A stretch of DNA of 64,000 nt from contig CAWBNY010000002.1 in the NCBI GenBank assembly GCA_963790325.1, positions 434,001 through 498,000 on the forward strand. The letters run 5' to 3'. The notes under the pieces were generated by a model, which saw only the letters and a program-made list of their open reading frames with translations, was not told the DNA's origin and did not search any database. Positions 27,009 to 34,862 of the stretch are shown piece by piece. The first letter of the stretch is position 1, and the number at the start of each line of letters is the position of its first letter. A program made the position numbers and the translations under genes. Origin of the DNA: JAXDMK01 sp963790325 (GTDB taxonomy: Bacteria; Actinomycetota; Acidimicrobiia; Acidimicrobiales; AC-14).

Positions 27009-28001
27009 GTGTCCGACGCCCTGGCCGTGGCCGCCACCGCCCTGCTCGACCAGCGCCGCCTGCTCACCGGGGCCGAGCTGGCCGAGCTGAGCCGGCTGCC
27101 GGCGGAGTCGGTGCCCGCCCTGGCGGCGGTCGCCCACCAGGTGCGGCTGGCCTGGTGCGGGCCCACCGTCGAGGTGGAGGGAATCGTCTCCGGCAAGACC
27201 GGTGGCTGCCCCGAGGACTGCCACTTCTGCAGCCAGTCGGCCCGTTTCGACTCGCCGGTGCGGGCCACGCCCATGCTCGACCGCGACGAGCTGCTGGCCG
27301 CGGCCGAGGAGACGGCCCGCCTGGGCGCCACCGAGTTCTGCATCGTCCTGGCCGTCCGGGGCCCCGACGAGCGCACCCTGGCCCGGGTGATCGAGATGAT
27401 CCCCACCATCCGGGAGCGCACCGGCCTCGACGTGGCCGCCAGCCTCGGGATCCTCACTGCCGAGCAGGCCCGGCGCCTGGCCGACGCCGGCCTCCACCGC
27501 TACAACCACAACCTGGAGACGGCCCGGTCGTTCTTCCCGCAGGTGGTGACCAGCCACTCGTGGGAGGAGCGGCGGGACACCTGCCGGCTGGTGGTGGAGG
27601 CGGGCATCGAGCTGTGCTGCGGGGCGATCCTGGGCATGGGGGAGTCCGACGGGCAACGGCTGGAGCTGCTGGCCGATCTGCGGGAGGTCGGGCCCACCGA
27701 GGTCCCCCTCAACTTCCTCAACCCCCGGCCGGGGACGCCGATGGCCGACCGCCCCCTCCTGGAGCCGATGGAGGCCATCCGCTGGATCGCCCTGTTCCGC
27801 CTGGCCCTGCCGGCGGTGATCCTCCGCTACGCCGGTGGCCGGGAGGTCACCCTCCGCCAGCTCCAGGCGCTCGGTCTGACGGCGGGGATCAACGCCCTCA
27901 TCGTGGGCAACTACCTCACCACCCTGGGCCGGTCGCCGGAGCAGGACCTCCAGCTGCTGGCCGACCTGGGCATGCCGGCCGCCCGCGCCCGGCGGGGGTG
28001 A
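27009..28001 (+). CDS. bioB: Biotin synthase
   Basis: 330 residues. This radical-SAM enzyme inserts sulfur into dethiobiotin. The SAM-cluster Cys are 67, 71 and 74 (GGCPEDCHFCSQS). Other family marks are KTGGCPEDC, YNHNLETARSFFPQVV, the iron-sulfur ligand strand around IELCCGAILGMGES, VPLNFLNPRPGTP, and near the C-terminus ILRYAGGREVTLR, where Arg ligates the second cluster. The 4-bp GTGA overlap with the next gene couples it to bsaP. No other bio genes are in the window. Confidence 0.96.
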   Translation: MSDALAVAATALLDQRRLLTGAELAELSRLPAESVPALAAVAHQVRLAWCGPTVEVEGIVSGKTGGCPEDCHFCSQSARFDSPVRATPMLDRDELLAAAEETARLGATEFCIVLAVRGPDERTLARVIEMIPTIRERTGLDVAASLGILTAEQARRLADAGLHRYNHNLETARSFFPQVVTSHSWEERRDTCRLVVEAGIELCCGAILGMGESDGQRLELLADLREVGPTEVPLNFLNPRPGTPMADRPLLEPMEAIRWIALFRLALPAVILRYAGGREVTLRQLQALGLTAGINALIVGNYLTTLGRSPEQDLQLLADLGMPAARARRG

Positions 28002-28198
28002 CCGGGGCCGGCCACTGCCCGGGCTGCGGCCGGAGCCGGTCTGCGTGCGACGGGGCCTGCGCCGGGGCCGGCGCCCGCGGCGGGCTGGATCCGCCCCGCT
28101 TCTGCGTCACCTGTGGCCGGCGCCTGGTGGTGCGGGTGTTCCCCGCCCACGTCGAGTCCCGGTGCCCGGCCGGGTGTGCCACCCCGACCGGTGGGTAG
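27998..28198 (+). CDS. bsaP: Biotin synthase auxiliary protein, BsaP-like
   Basis: 66 residues. GTG 27998 overlaps the bioB stop. Eight Cys form pairs: C7/C10, C17/C21, C36/C39 and C56/C60. The C-terminal half (DPPRFCVTCGRRLVVRVFP, then SRCPAGC) looks like mycobacterial BsaP, a small Fe-S protein encoded next to bioB and needed for biotin synthase activity. Placement and Cys pattern support the call; mycobacterial BsaP is, as I recall, of similar size. It is below the size at which gene finders are reliable, so it is easily missed. Confidence 0.75.
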   Translation: MTGAGHCPGCGRSRSACDGACAGAGARGGLDPPRFCVTCGRRLVVRVFPAHVESRCPAGCATPTGG

Positions 28199-28207
28199 CC
28201 CAGGGGA

Positions 28208-28762
28208 GTGGACGCCGACGAGGAGACGGGCCTGCTCCCCAGCCTGAAGCGGGCGGCGGCCGCTTTGCGCGACGCCGACGTCCCGTTCGCGGTCGGCGGC
28301 GGGTTCGCGGCCTGGGCCCGGGGGGGGAGCGCCAGCGACCACGACGTCGACCTGATGGTCGCCGAGGCCGACGCCGACCGGGCCCTGGCCGCCCTCGCCT
28401 CGGCCGGCATGCGCACCGACCGTCCCCCCGAGGGCTGGCTGGTCAAGGCGTGGGACGGCGACGTGCTCATCGACCTCATCTACGGGCCGTCGGGCGTGTC
28501 CGGGTCGGAGGAGCTGCTCAAGCGGGCCGACGTCATCCGGGTGGAGGCGATGACCATGCCGGTGATCACGGCCGACGACCTCCTCGTCACCAAGCTGGCG
28601 GCGCTGGCCGAGCACAGCCTCGACTACGAGGGCGTCCTGCGCACCGCCCGCGAGCTGCGGGAGCAGATCGACTTCGACGTCGTCCGGGAACGCACCGCCG
28701 GCTCGCCCTTCGCCCGGGCCTTCTTCCACCTGGCCGAGGAGCTGGGGGTCGTCCCCCGTTAG
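28208..28762 (+). CDS. Nucleotidyltransferase-fold protein
   Basis: 184 residues. The minimal nucleotidyltransferase core is visible: FAVGGGFAAWARGG near residue 30 and the acidic pair in ASDHDVDLMVAEAD; a third acidic residue is probably in DVLIDLIYG. The C-terminal half is helical. This group is often an antitoxin or substrate-adenylating partner of HEPN proteins, but no HEPN gene lies next to it, and others act on unknown small substrates. GTG at 28208, 9 bp after the bsaP stop, probably in the bioB transcript. Confidence 0.65.
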   Translation: MDADEETGLLPSLKRAAAALRDADVPFAVGGGFAAWARGGSASDHDVDLMVAEADADRALAALASAGMRTDRPPEGWLVKAWDGDVLIDLIYGPSGVSGSEELLKRADVIRVEAMTMPVITADDLLVTKLAALAEHSLDYEGVLRTARELREQIDFDVVRERTAGSPFARAFFHLAEELGVVPR

Positions 28763-28958
28763 TGCCGCGTCGGCAACGTTCGCCGTGTCCACCAACGGCA
28801 ACCTTCGCGACGCAGCCGCAGGCAGCCCGGCGCACGTTCCCGGACGTACGTTCGGGGACACCCGTCGCCCATCCGACGCGCAGATCCTCTGAATTGCGGC
28901 CGTCCTACGATCGCGCCGTGGAACGCAGGATGGGCTGAGTGCGGAGGATCACGCAACC
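28763..28958. other. Spacer with an imperfect palindrome
   Basis: No gene seen. Near 28837-28860 there is an imperfect palindrome centred on ACGTACGT, flanked by GTTCCCGG and TTCGGGGAC. It could be a terminator for the bioB operon or a binding site for the next gene. From here on composition becomes less GC-rich. Confidence 0.3.
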
Positions 28959-29321
28959 ATGAGCACGGTTGCCGACGCGGCACGGGCCGATTTCGACAGC
29001 GGAGTCTGGCGCGGGGCCTACCAGCGTTTCTCGGTCGCCGACCGTGACGAGCCGCTGGAACCAGGTGACCTGGAGCGCTTCGCAGTTGCAGCTCAGCTCG
29101 TCGGCGAGGACGAAGTTTCGGCGAGATGCTGGGAGCGAGCTCACCTGGAGCTTCTCGACCGCGGCGAGGTCGCCCGAGCGGTGCGTTGCGCGTTCTGGCT
29201 GGCATCGGGCCTGTTCAGTCGCGGCGAGACCGCGCGCGGGGGCGGATGGGTCGGCCGCGCCCAGCGACTGCTGGAGGATCACGACCTCGACTGCGTGGAA
29301 CGAGGCTTTTTGATGATTTGA
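28959..29321 (+). pseudogene. N-terminal fragment of a LuxR/TPR-type regulator, cut by an IS3-like remnant
   Basis: 121 codons remain. The text (ADFDSGVWRGAYQRFS, then CWERAHLELLDRGEVARAVR, then ETARGGGWVGRAQRLLED, CVERGF) is typical of the N-terminal TPR region of actinobacterial LuxR-like regulators of 500 residues or more. The frame leaves homology right after CVERGF, exactly where the mobile-element remnant begins near 29312. No C-terminal helix-turn-helix is found downstream. Confidence 0.7.
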
Positions 29322-29496
29322 ATCGGCCTGGGATCCGCGGAGGCTCCATACCTTGGAAGTGGGATGGAGCATGACATCGAGGAGCCCTTCCCAGAAGCGG
29401 TATCCGCCTGAGCTGCGGGAGCGGGCCGTGCGCCATCGAAGGCCGGTTACCGAACCAGAGCGCCATCGCCGAAGAGGTCGTTGCCGGGACCACCCG
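29312..29496 (+). mobile_element. Decayed IS3-family fragment (5' end and start of orfA)
   Basis: The sequence from about 29312 looks like the left end of an actinobacterial IS3-type element. A short leader with CGGAGGCTCCA is followed at 29371 by ATG and an OrfA-like N-terminus (MTSRSPSQKRYPPELRERAV). After AVR the reading frame shifts, and IEGxxPNQSAIAEEV can be read in another frame to about 29490. No right end or orfB was found, so only a remnant is left. It truncates the preceding gene. Confidence 0.6.
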
Positions 29497-29503
29497 TTGG
29501 GGT

Positions 29504-30025
29504 GTGGTTCATCTCGCCGCCGCCCTCGCCTCCGCCCTGATCGCTGTGGCTTTCCTCGCCGTCCGGCATTACCTCCATCAGGCTGGCGAGGACCGCCTCA
29601 GTAGCCTTGCGCTGCCGCTCGTGATCATCGGCAGCACCCTGTACGCCTTCCTGCCGGGCATGGAGTTCGCGGCGTTGGCCGCCGCCGACACCGGCGCCAC
29701 GATCGCGGAGGTCGCCGAGGTGCAGGACGCGGTCGGCCCCTGGTTCATGCTCGTGCTGATCGCCAGCGGTGTCACCTTCGCGCTGGGAGCCATCATCTTC
29801 GCCGGCGCGATCAGAGCCTCGAGGATCGGAAGCGCCTGGACCACTCAGGTCGTGAGCGTCGCGCTGGTCGTGATGGCTCTGTCGCGGCTCATCCCCCTGT
29901 CGGTTTCACAGTTCTACGTTCACGGCCTGGCCGCGGTCGTCGTGATGTGGCCGCTCGCATACCTCATGCGGACGAACCCGTACCCGGTGGGAACCGGTAC
30001 TCGTTCCCCGGCAACGGTCAGCTGA
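29504..30025 (+). CDS. Four-helix membrane protein, possibly 5'-truncated
   Basis: 173 residues with four hydrophobic segments, about 3-22, 33-52, 80-104 and 113-150. The text reads naturally (LVIIGSTLYAFLPGMEFAALAA, ALGAIIFAGAIRASRIG, AVVVMWPLAYLMRTNP). GTG 29504 is the first start, but the open frame continues upstream into the IS remnant, so the original N-terminus may be lost. No family recognised. Confidence 0.45.
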   Translation: MVHLAAALASALIAVAFLAVRHYLHQAGEDRLSSLALPLVIIGSTLYAFLPGMEFAALAAADTGATIAEVAEVQDAVGPWFMLVLIASGVTFALGAIIFAGAIRASRIGSAWTTQVVSVALVVMALSRLIPLSVSQFYVHGLAAVVVMWPLAYLMRTNPYPVGTGTRSPATVS

Positions 30026-30244
30026 CCCTGGGGGGGACGGCTCACTCGCGGATGAAACACTGCTCGCCGTTCCCACGACGGGCACCGGGTGCCCGAACGG
30101 CGTCGGTCAGCCCACGTGGGGTACCGAGTCGGCGGAACATCCGCCGGGAAGTCGATCTGTCGCCCCGTCGACCTGGCGCGTGCGCGCTACACGGGGGATC
30201 ATGGCTGTGATGCTGACGGAAGCATCGCGGGAGCTGGCAAGGGG

Positions 30245-30545
30245 ATGTCGATGACATCCGATGAGGCATCGCCGGCACTGCGTGTGCGGTCTCCCGACGG
30301 CACCGAGATCGCCTCCTGGCAGACCGGCAGCGGGCCACCGCTCGTCCTTGTGCACGGAACACCGGCATGTCCGATGAGGACATGGCGGCCTTCAAGGCCG
30401 CCCCGTCATGGCCGGGTCGTGTGGCCGTCGCGCACACGGCTTCGCGGGATCAGCGCTGTTCCCGCCGGTGACAAGAAGGACGGGCGCTCTGATCTGGCGC
30501 GCCGCATCCGTCGGAGGAAACGGGTCCACGTCGGCGGGTGACTCG
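30245..30545. pseudogene. Alpha/beta hydrolase remnant with internal deletion and an inverted part
   Basis: Plus strand, from ATG 30245: the family N-terminus (LRVRSPDGTEIASWQ, GPPLVLVHGT). From 30364, in another frame, comes a later region (GMSDEDMAAFKAAPSWPGRV, AVAHT). About 120 codons that should lie between are absent. The next expected strand (APVLLVTGG, preceded by DAARQIR and followed by NSADPAK) is found on the minus strand at about 30545-30415. One gene thus appears deleted, frameshifted and partly inverted. Assignment is by motif reading only. Confidence 0.5.
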
Positions 30546-30696
30546 GACCTGGGACGCAGAGCTACCCGTAGCCGTCGGTCGGTGCGGGCCAATGCAGCCA
30601 AGCGATGGCGCCGGCCCGCAAAGGGTCCACCCTTCCGATTAGTTCCGCTGTCAGCACCAGTCAGCATGGGCGACACCCCACGAACCAGGAGCAGTC

Positions 30697-31563
30697 ATGT
30701 CCGAGCCGACCAGCCACACCCTCGAGGTGCCCGGCGGTGTCCTGACCTTTGACGTCCGCCAGCCCGAGACGCCGAGCGAGCACCCACCCTTGTTCATCTT
30801 CGGGTCGCCGATGGCGGCGTCGGGTTTCGCCCAGCTCGTCGGTCAACTCGATGACCGCACGCTCATCACCTACGACCCCCGGGGCGCGGAGCGCAGCCGG
30901 CTGGCAACGGACGGGCGGGTGACGCCGGAACTCCACGCCGACGACCTGCACCGCATCGTCGACGCGACGGGCCTTGCCCCCGTCGACGCCTTCGGGTCCA
31001 GCGGTGGCGGCGCCTTCGCCCTCGCATGGATCGTCAACCATCCCGACGACGTTCGCACCCTTGTCTCGCACGAGCCGCCCCTGGTGACCCTGCTCGAGGA
31101 CCGCGACGTCGCCCTCCGGGTCCAGGCCGACATCGTCGACACCTACCGACGCGAGGGGTATGGCCCGGCCATGGCAAAGTTCATCCAGCTCGTCATGCAC
31201 GCCGGGCCGCTGCCTCCCGACTATCTCGACCAGCCCGCTCCGGACCCCGCGACCTTCGGACTGCCGGTCAACGACGACGGGTCCCGCGACGATCCGCTAC
31301 TGAGCCGCAACCTCGCCATGCCGGCCTTCGAGCCCGACATCGCGGCCATGCGTGCCTCGTCGGTGCGCATCGTGCCCGCCATCGGCTCCCAGGGCAAGGG
31401 CACCATCGCGCGGCGCGGCGGTGAGGCGCTCGCCGAGGTGCTCGGCGTCGACCCGGTCGTCTTCCCTGGCGATCATGGTGGGTTCGCCGCCCATCAGTGG
31501 TCTCCCAGCAACGACCCCGCCGCCTTCGCCGCCAAACTTCGCGAGGTCCTCGCGGCCGGGTAG
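30697..31563 (+). CDS. Alpha/beta-fold hydrolase
   Basis: 288 residues and apparently intact. The nucleophile elbow is AFGSSGGGAFALAW (Ser within GSSGG), the oxyanion strand is PPLFIFGSPMAASGF, and the catalytic His is probably in PGDHGGFAAH near the C-terminus. A cap region lies between about 130 and 200. Its substrate is unknown; actinobacterial members include esterases and epoxide-hydrolase-like enzymes. An AGGAG site 4-8 nt before the ATG supports the start. It sits inside the decayed region but shows no frame damage. Confidence 0.85.
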   Translation: MSEPTSHTLEVPGGVLTFDVRQPETPSEHPPLFIFGSPMAASGFAQLVGQLDDRTLITYDPRGAERSRLATDGRVTPELHADDLHRIVDATGLAPVDAFGSSGGGAFALAWIVNHPDDVRTLVSHEPPLVTLLEDRDVALRVQADIVDTYRREGYGPAMAKFIQLVMHAGPLPPDYLDQPAPDPATFGLPVNDDGSRDDPLLSRNLAMPAFEPDIAAMRASSVRIVPAIGSQGKGTIARRGGEALAEVLGVDPVVFPGDHGGFAAHQWSPSNDPAAFAAKLREVLAAG

Positions 31564-31590
31564 GGCGCGGGCGTTCCGTCAACGCTTTGA

Positions 31591-31860
31591 GCGGGCTTCC
31601 GCCATCCGGCGATCATCGTCACGGCCCGACGGATCCTCGATGCCCGACCTTCGGTCGTTCATGTCGTCCCGCTCACGAGCAGAGTTCGCTCGTTCCACTC
31701 CGAGGTCGTGCTCGAGCCCAACAGCAGCAACGACCTCGACGTCGTATCGGCGCGCAGTGCCAGCACATCCGAGCCGTCTCGCCACATCGGACCATCGACG
31801 TCCGCGGCACTGCTGAGCCACTTGCGGGAGACCATCGCCGTCATCCTCGATCTGCCCTGG
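31591..31860 (+). pseudogene. MazF/PemK-type toxin remnant with compensating frameshifts
   Basis: In the frame starting at 31591: AGFRHPAIIVTARRIL, DARPSVVHVVPLTSRVR, FHSEVVLEPNSSNDLDVVS. The expected AQCQHIRAVSPHRTIDVRG then reads in a different frame, and LLSHLRETIAVILDLP returns in the first frame. Together they cover the MazF core from the end of its first loop to the last helix. The first about 20 residues are missing and a TGA lies immediately upstream. No antitoxin gene is seen. Confidence 0.65.
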
Positions 31861-31967
31861 CGGACGACAACGTCGCACGACAGGCACGCGAGACGCACCC
31901 GTGGCCGTCGCTATCTAGTCTGCTCGCCAATAGAGTGGGCGGGTATCGGAGAACGTTGCGGGGTGAG

Positions 31968-32258
31968 ATGACCCACCAGGATCTCGACGACTTCATCGAC
32001 ACCTATCGACAGGCGCTCTTCAGGCCATCGTGAGCGGTGACGCTGCGCCGGTGCTCGCCCTGTTCTCCGCTCGTGATGACGTCACGCTCGCCAATCCCGC
32101 TCGGGCCGCCGTGTCGGGGGCGGGCCGCCGTGGATGAAGCAAGTCCTCCCGCTCCGAGTCACGACTGTCTTCCGACGCGAAGGTCCCGAGTGGAAGATCT
32201 CCCACCGTCATGCCGATCCCTTGGTGGCCCCGCGTCCGGTATCGGCGATCGTCGCACG
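31968..32258 (+). pseudogene. SnoaL/NTF2-like protein remnant
   Basis: ATG 31968 begins THQDLDDFIDTYRQAL; after a frame change comes AIVSGDAAPVLALFSARDD and VTLANP, then after another LGPPCRGRAAVDEA. About 45 residues later in the family alignment, but directly adjacent here, follows LPLRVTTVFRREGPEWKISH and RHADPL. So it has at least two frameshifts and one internal deletion. Such genes encode small NTF2-fold proteins of varied function. Confidence 0.55.
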
Positions 32259-32310
32259 AGGACCCGGGTCGTAGATCTCGGCGACGCCGGTTCGGGCGCG
32301 CCCCCGGCCA
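32259..32310. other. Short stretch without recognisable gene
   Basis: Debris between two remnants; nothing recognised. Confidence 0.3.
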
Positions 32311-32676
32311 TCACGTGGAGATGAAGTCACGAATGATCGCGGCGACCATGGCAGGTTTTGTCTTGTACGCGAAGTGACCGGAGCCGTCCATGACTCGGAT
32401 CTGGGCGTTAGTCGGGGAGGGGCGCCTAGCCAGCCCCCCCGTCACGCATGCGGAAACGACGTAGCTGGCATGACGGTCCAGGTTGTGGTCGGTCCGGTCC
32501 CTAGCGCGTTGGCGTATGGGATCGGCGTGACGAGCCGCGATCTGGACGTCACGGAGGGCAGCCAGGCGGTGGCCTGGTCCACACCTCACGCGCCGGGTCC
32601 TTCGTCCTCGAACACGACGAAGAGCTCGAGATTCTCGCCGGAACCATCGCGCCAACCGGCGAGCTCTCTCACTCAC
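32311..32676 (-). pseudogene. Tail of an alpha/beta hydrolase-like gene
   Basis: Only the last 28 residues of the frame look like protein (RVMDGSGHFAYKTKPAMVAA, then IIRDFIST). They match the C-terminal His-containing end of alpha/beta hydrolases, with GSGHF holding the catalytic His. The upstream part of the same frame is Arg-rich and not convincing. A different minus-strand frame near 32600-32680 shows a natural-looking piece (VRELAGWRDGSGENLELFVV). Probably a fragmented gene. Confidence 0.35.
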
Positions 32677-32792
32677 AGTCGCGGCGGGGGGCGCAGCTGG
32701 AAAAGACGGATCTGTCGGTCGGGTCAGGCCGCATCCGGCCGATGGGATCGCCTACCTTCGAGTGAGTTCGAACGCATGAGGAAAGGATCCAC

Positions 32793-33290
32793 GTGCTGAC
32801 TGACGGCATCGACCATGTGGCCACGATCACGGCGGACGGAGATCGACTCAAGGCGTTCTACGCTGAGGTCTTCGGGGCGGCCGTGGAGTCTGACGGCCCC
32901 GAGTACCCGGGCGGTCCCCGGATGATCATCCTGAACCTCGGACCCAACACCGAGCTCAACGTGTTCCAGATCGAGGGCAACGACCAGGCGCGACACCAGC
33001 GACCGATGTTCGGTAGAGGCCGTCTCGATCACATCGGGTTCCATGCCGCCAACCTCGACAGCTTCGGCGAGATCCGTCGTCGCCTCATGGACCAGGGCGC
33101 CACCGATGGCGTGGTCACCGAGTTCGGGCGCAAGATCAGCCTCTTTTTTCGTGACCCCGATTTGCTCGAGTGCGAGGTGCTCTTCGTCAACCCGGATGCT
33201 GATCCCACCGACTTGCACTTCGGCTCGGCGTCGGCGCGCTTCGTCGATCGGGCCGAAATCGCGGCGGCGTTCCTGCCGGCCGACGGCTGA
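32793..33290 (+). CDS. VOC (glyoxalase-like) family protein
   Basis: 165 residues. It begins with the family strand GIDHVATITADGDRLKAFYAEV, and the second half starts with GRLDHIGFHAANLDSFGEI, where the His residues would bind metal. RKISLFFRDPDLLECEVLF closes the barrel. GTG 32793 has a GAAAGGA site 5-11 nt upstream. Intact within the decayed region; possible roles are lactoylglutathione-lyase-like or dioxygenase-like, or resistance by sequestration. Confidence 0.85.
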   Translation: MLTDGIDHVATITADGDRLKAFYAEVFGAAVESDGPEYPGGPRMIILNLGPNTELNVFQIEGNDQARHQRPMFGRGRLDHIGFHAANLDSFGEIRRRLMDQGATDGVVTEFGRKISLFFRDPDLLECEVLFVNPDADPTDLHFGSASARFVDRAEIAAAFLPADG

Positions 33291-33350
33291 CGCCCCTCGC
33301 GCCCGGAAGCGTGCCGCCGACGACGCAGACGTTGGTTGACGCAGCACTGG

Positions 33351-34103
33351 CTACGTGGTTTCGTCGCCGCCCGGGGCCAGGTGACGGGCGAGGAAGCGGG
33401 CGGAGAGTACGAACTCCTCGGTCGGCACCGCGGCATGGTCGCCGGGGGACGCGTGCAGTCGCTTGTCGACCGAGCCGATGGTGTCGAACAGCTCGTGGAG
33501 CGCGTCCCGGGGGATGAGGGTGTCGTCCCACTGCTGGACGAGCAGCACCGGGCAGGTCAGGCGGCGGGCGTCGGCGTCCATGCGGTCGCGGGTGGGTCCC
33601 ACCAGGCCCATGAGCCCGAAGACGGCCACCTGGATCCGGGGCTCGGCTGCGGCCAGGGGCAGGCCGTAGATGGTGCCCATCGACAGGCCCCAGTAGCCGA
33701 GGGGCCCGTCGCCCACCTCTGGTAGGGCTCGCACCACGGCCAGGGTCGCCAGCCAGTCGGCCACCGTCTCGTCGGTGGAACCCTCCCGCGACCACTCACC
33801 GAGGAACTCGCTGAAGATCTTCGGGAGGTCGTCACCCGGAGTCAGGCGACGCTCCCCGTGGCCGGGGCCGTCGATGGCGACGGCGGCGAACCCGTGGTGG
33901 CGGACGAGCTCCCGGGCCAGGGCGACGACGTAGTCAATCCGCTTGTGGCCGGTGGCGCCATGGCCGATGAGGACCAGCGGTCGGGCGCCCTCGGCGTGGG
34001 GTGGTGTCCACAGGGCGCCCGGCACCCGCCGTCCGTCGACCTCGACGACGAAGCCTCGTTCGAGCACGCCGTCGGCGCGGTGGGTGTCGCCGGTCCAATC
34101 CAT
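33351..34103 (-). CDS. Alpha/beta hydrolase (dienelactone-hydrolase-like)
   Basis: 250 residues. Nucleophile elbow GYWGLSMGTIYGLPLA, catalytic Asp probably in QQWDDTLIP, His in ASPGDHAAVP. The N-terminal strand VLIGHGATGHKRIDYV and the GHGERRLTPGDD loop match esterases of the dienelactone-hydrolase/xylan-esterase type. Single gene; substrate unknown. This marks the return to typical high-GC core sequence. Confidence 0.88.
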   Translation of the reverse strand: MDWTGDTHRADGVLERGFVVEVDGRRVPGALWTPPHAEGARPLVLIGHGATGHKRIDYVVALARELVRHHGFAAVAIDGPGHGERRLTPGDDLPKIFSEFLGEWSREGSTDETVADWLATLAVVRALPEVGDGPLGYWGLSMGTIYGLPLAAAEPRIQVAVFGLMGLVGPTRDRMDADARRLTCPVLLVQQWDDTLIPRDALHELFDTIGSVDKRLHASPGDHAAVPTEEFVLSARFLARHLAPGGDETT

Positions 34104-34148
34104 AGGGATGGCAGGCGAGTGTACGGGCGCCCGACTGCTTGTCCTGGC

Positions 34149-34319
34149 CTAGGCAGGGGGTTCGGCGAGGAGCCAGTCGGGATCGGTGTCGGGATCGGCC
34201 CCGGGGGGGATGTCGATGGGACCGACATCGCCCACGATGTTGGGGTCCTCCACCCCAACTCCCGTTCCCCGCAGGCGATCGATCAGACTGTCGCCATGGT
34301 CAACCTCGAAGTCGCTCAT
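34149..34319 (-). CDS. Small acidic protein, candidate
   Basis: 56 codons from ATG 34319 to TAG. The product begins MSDFEVDHGDSLIDRL and continues with VEDPNIVGDVGPIDIPPGAD and ends in PDWLLAEPPA. It is strongly acidic, Pro-rich and lacks low-complexity artefacts. Its 5' end overlaps the start of the lipoprotein gene on the other strand by 24 bp, which argues for caution. No ribosome site is clear. I do not recognise a family. Confidence 0.45.
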   Translation of the reverse strand: MSDFEVDHGDSLIDRLRGTGVGVEDPNIVGDVGPIDIPPGADPDTDPDWLLAEPPA

Positions 34320-34862
34320 GGGACCGTCCCTACCCGCCGGCGCGTCGTCGGACTCGGACTCGCCGTGCTGCTATCGGTGTTGGCCGCATGCGGCGGTGGC
34401 GGCGGCGGTGGCGGTGACGAGGCGGCCGGCGACCAGGCGGGCGCGCCGACCGTCGAGTCCTCGACCACCGTGGCGACGTTCGTCATCCGGGCCGACCGGG
34501 TCAAGGCGTGCGGGTTGGTCACCTCCGCCGAGATCCAGACCGCCATCGGGACCGCGCCCGTCGGCGAGGGCGCACCCCTGACCAAGTCCGTGACCCACAT
34601 CTGCCGTTGGAAGCTGTCCGGCACCGGGAAGTCCTTCGCCCTGGCCGTGAACCCGGAGTCGGCCGCCCCCGTGTCTCCGGTGACCGGCGGGGTGCGGGTG
34701 TCCGGCGTGGGCGACCGGGCCGAGTTCTCGGCGACGTCGACCCAGGCCTACCTGCTGGTCCACGTCGGCGACGAGATCCTTTCCATCGCCTGCGTCTGCT
34801 CGCCGGTGCCGGCCCAGGCCAAGCTGGTGGACCTGGCCCGGACCGCGATCACCCGGCTGTGA
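34296..34862 (+). CDS. Lipoprotein, DUF3558-like
   Basis: 188 residues. Signal peptide (RRRVVGLGLAVLLSVLAACGG) with a lipobox giving lipidated Cys, then a poly-Gly run of eight residues and a flexible linker. The folded part starts at ADRVKACGLVTSAEIQTAIG and ends VDLARTAITRL, resembling DUF3558-type lipoproteins with paired Cys (KACGL, HICRW, ACVCS). These lie outside the membrane, function unknown. The 3' end overlaps the peptidase gene by 14 bp. Confidence 0.75.
   Translation: MVNLEVAHGTVPTRRRVVGLGLAVLLSVLAACGGGGGGGGDEAAGDQAGAPTVESSTTVATFVIRADRVKACGLVTSAEIQTAIGTAPVGEGAPLTKSVTHICRWKLSGTGKSFALAVNPESAAPVSPVTGGVRVSGVGDRAEFSATSTQAYLLVHVGDEILSIACVCSPVPAQAKLVDLARTAITRL

Noticed and set aside
28208..28762. 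HEPN/MNT toxin-antitoxin pair
   Set aside because: The nucleotidyltransferase has no HEPN neighbour and lies downstream of bsaP in what looks like the bioB transcript.
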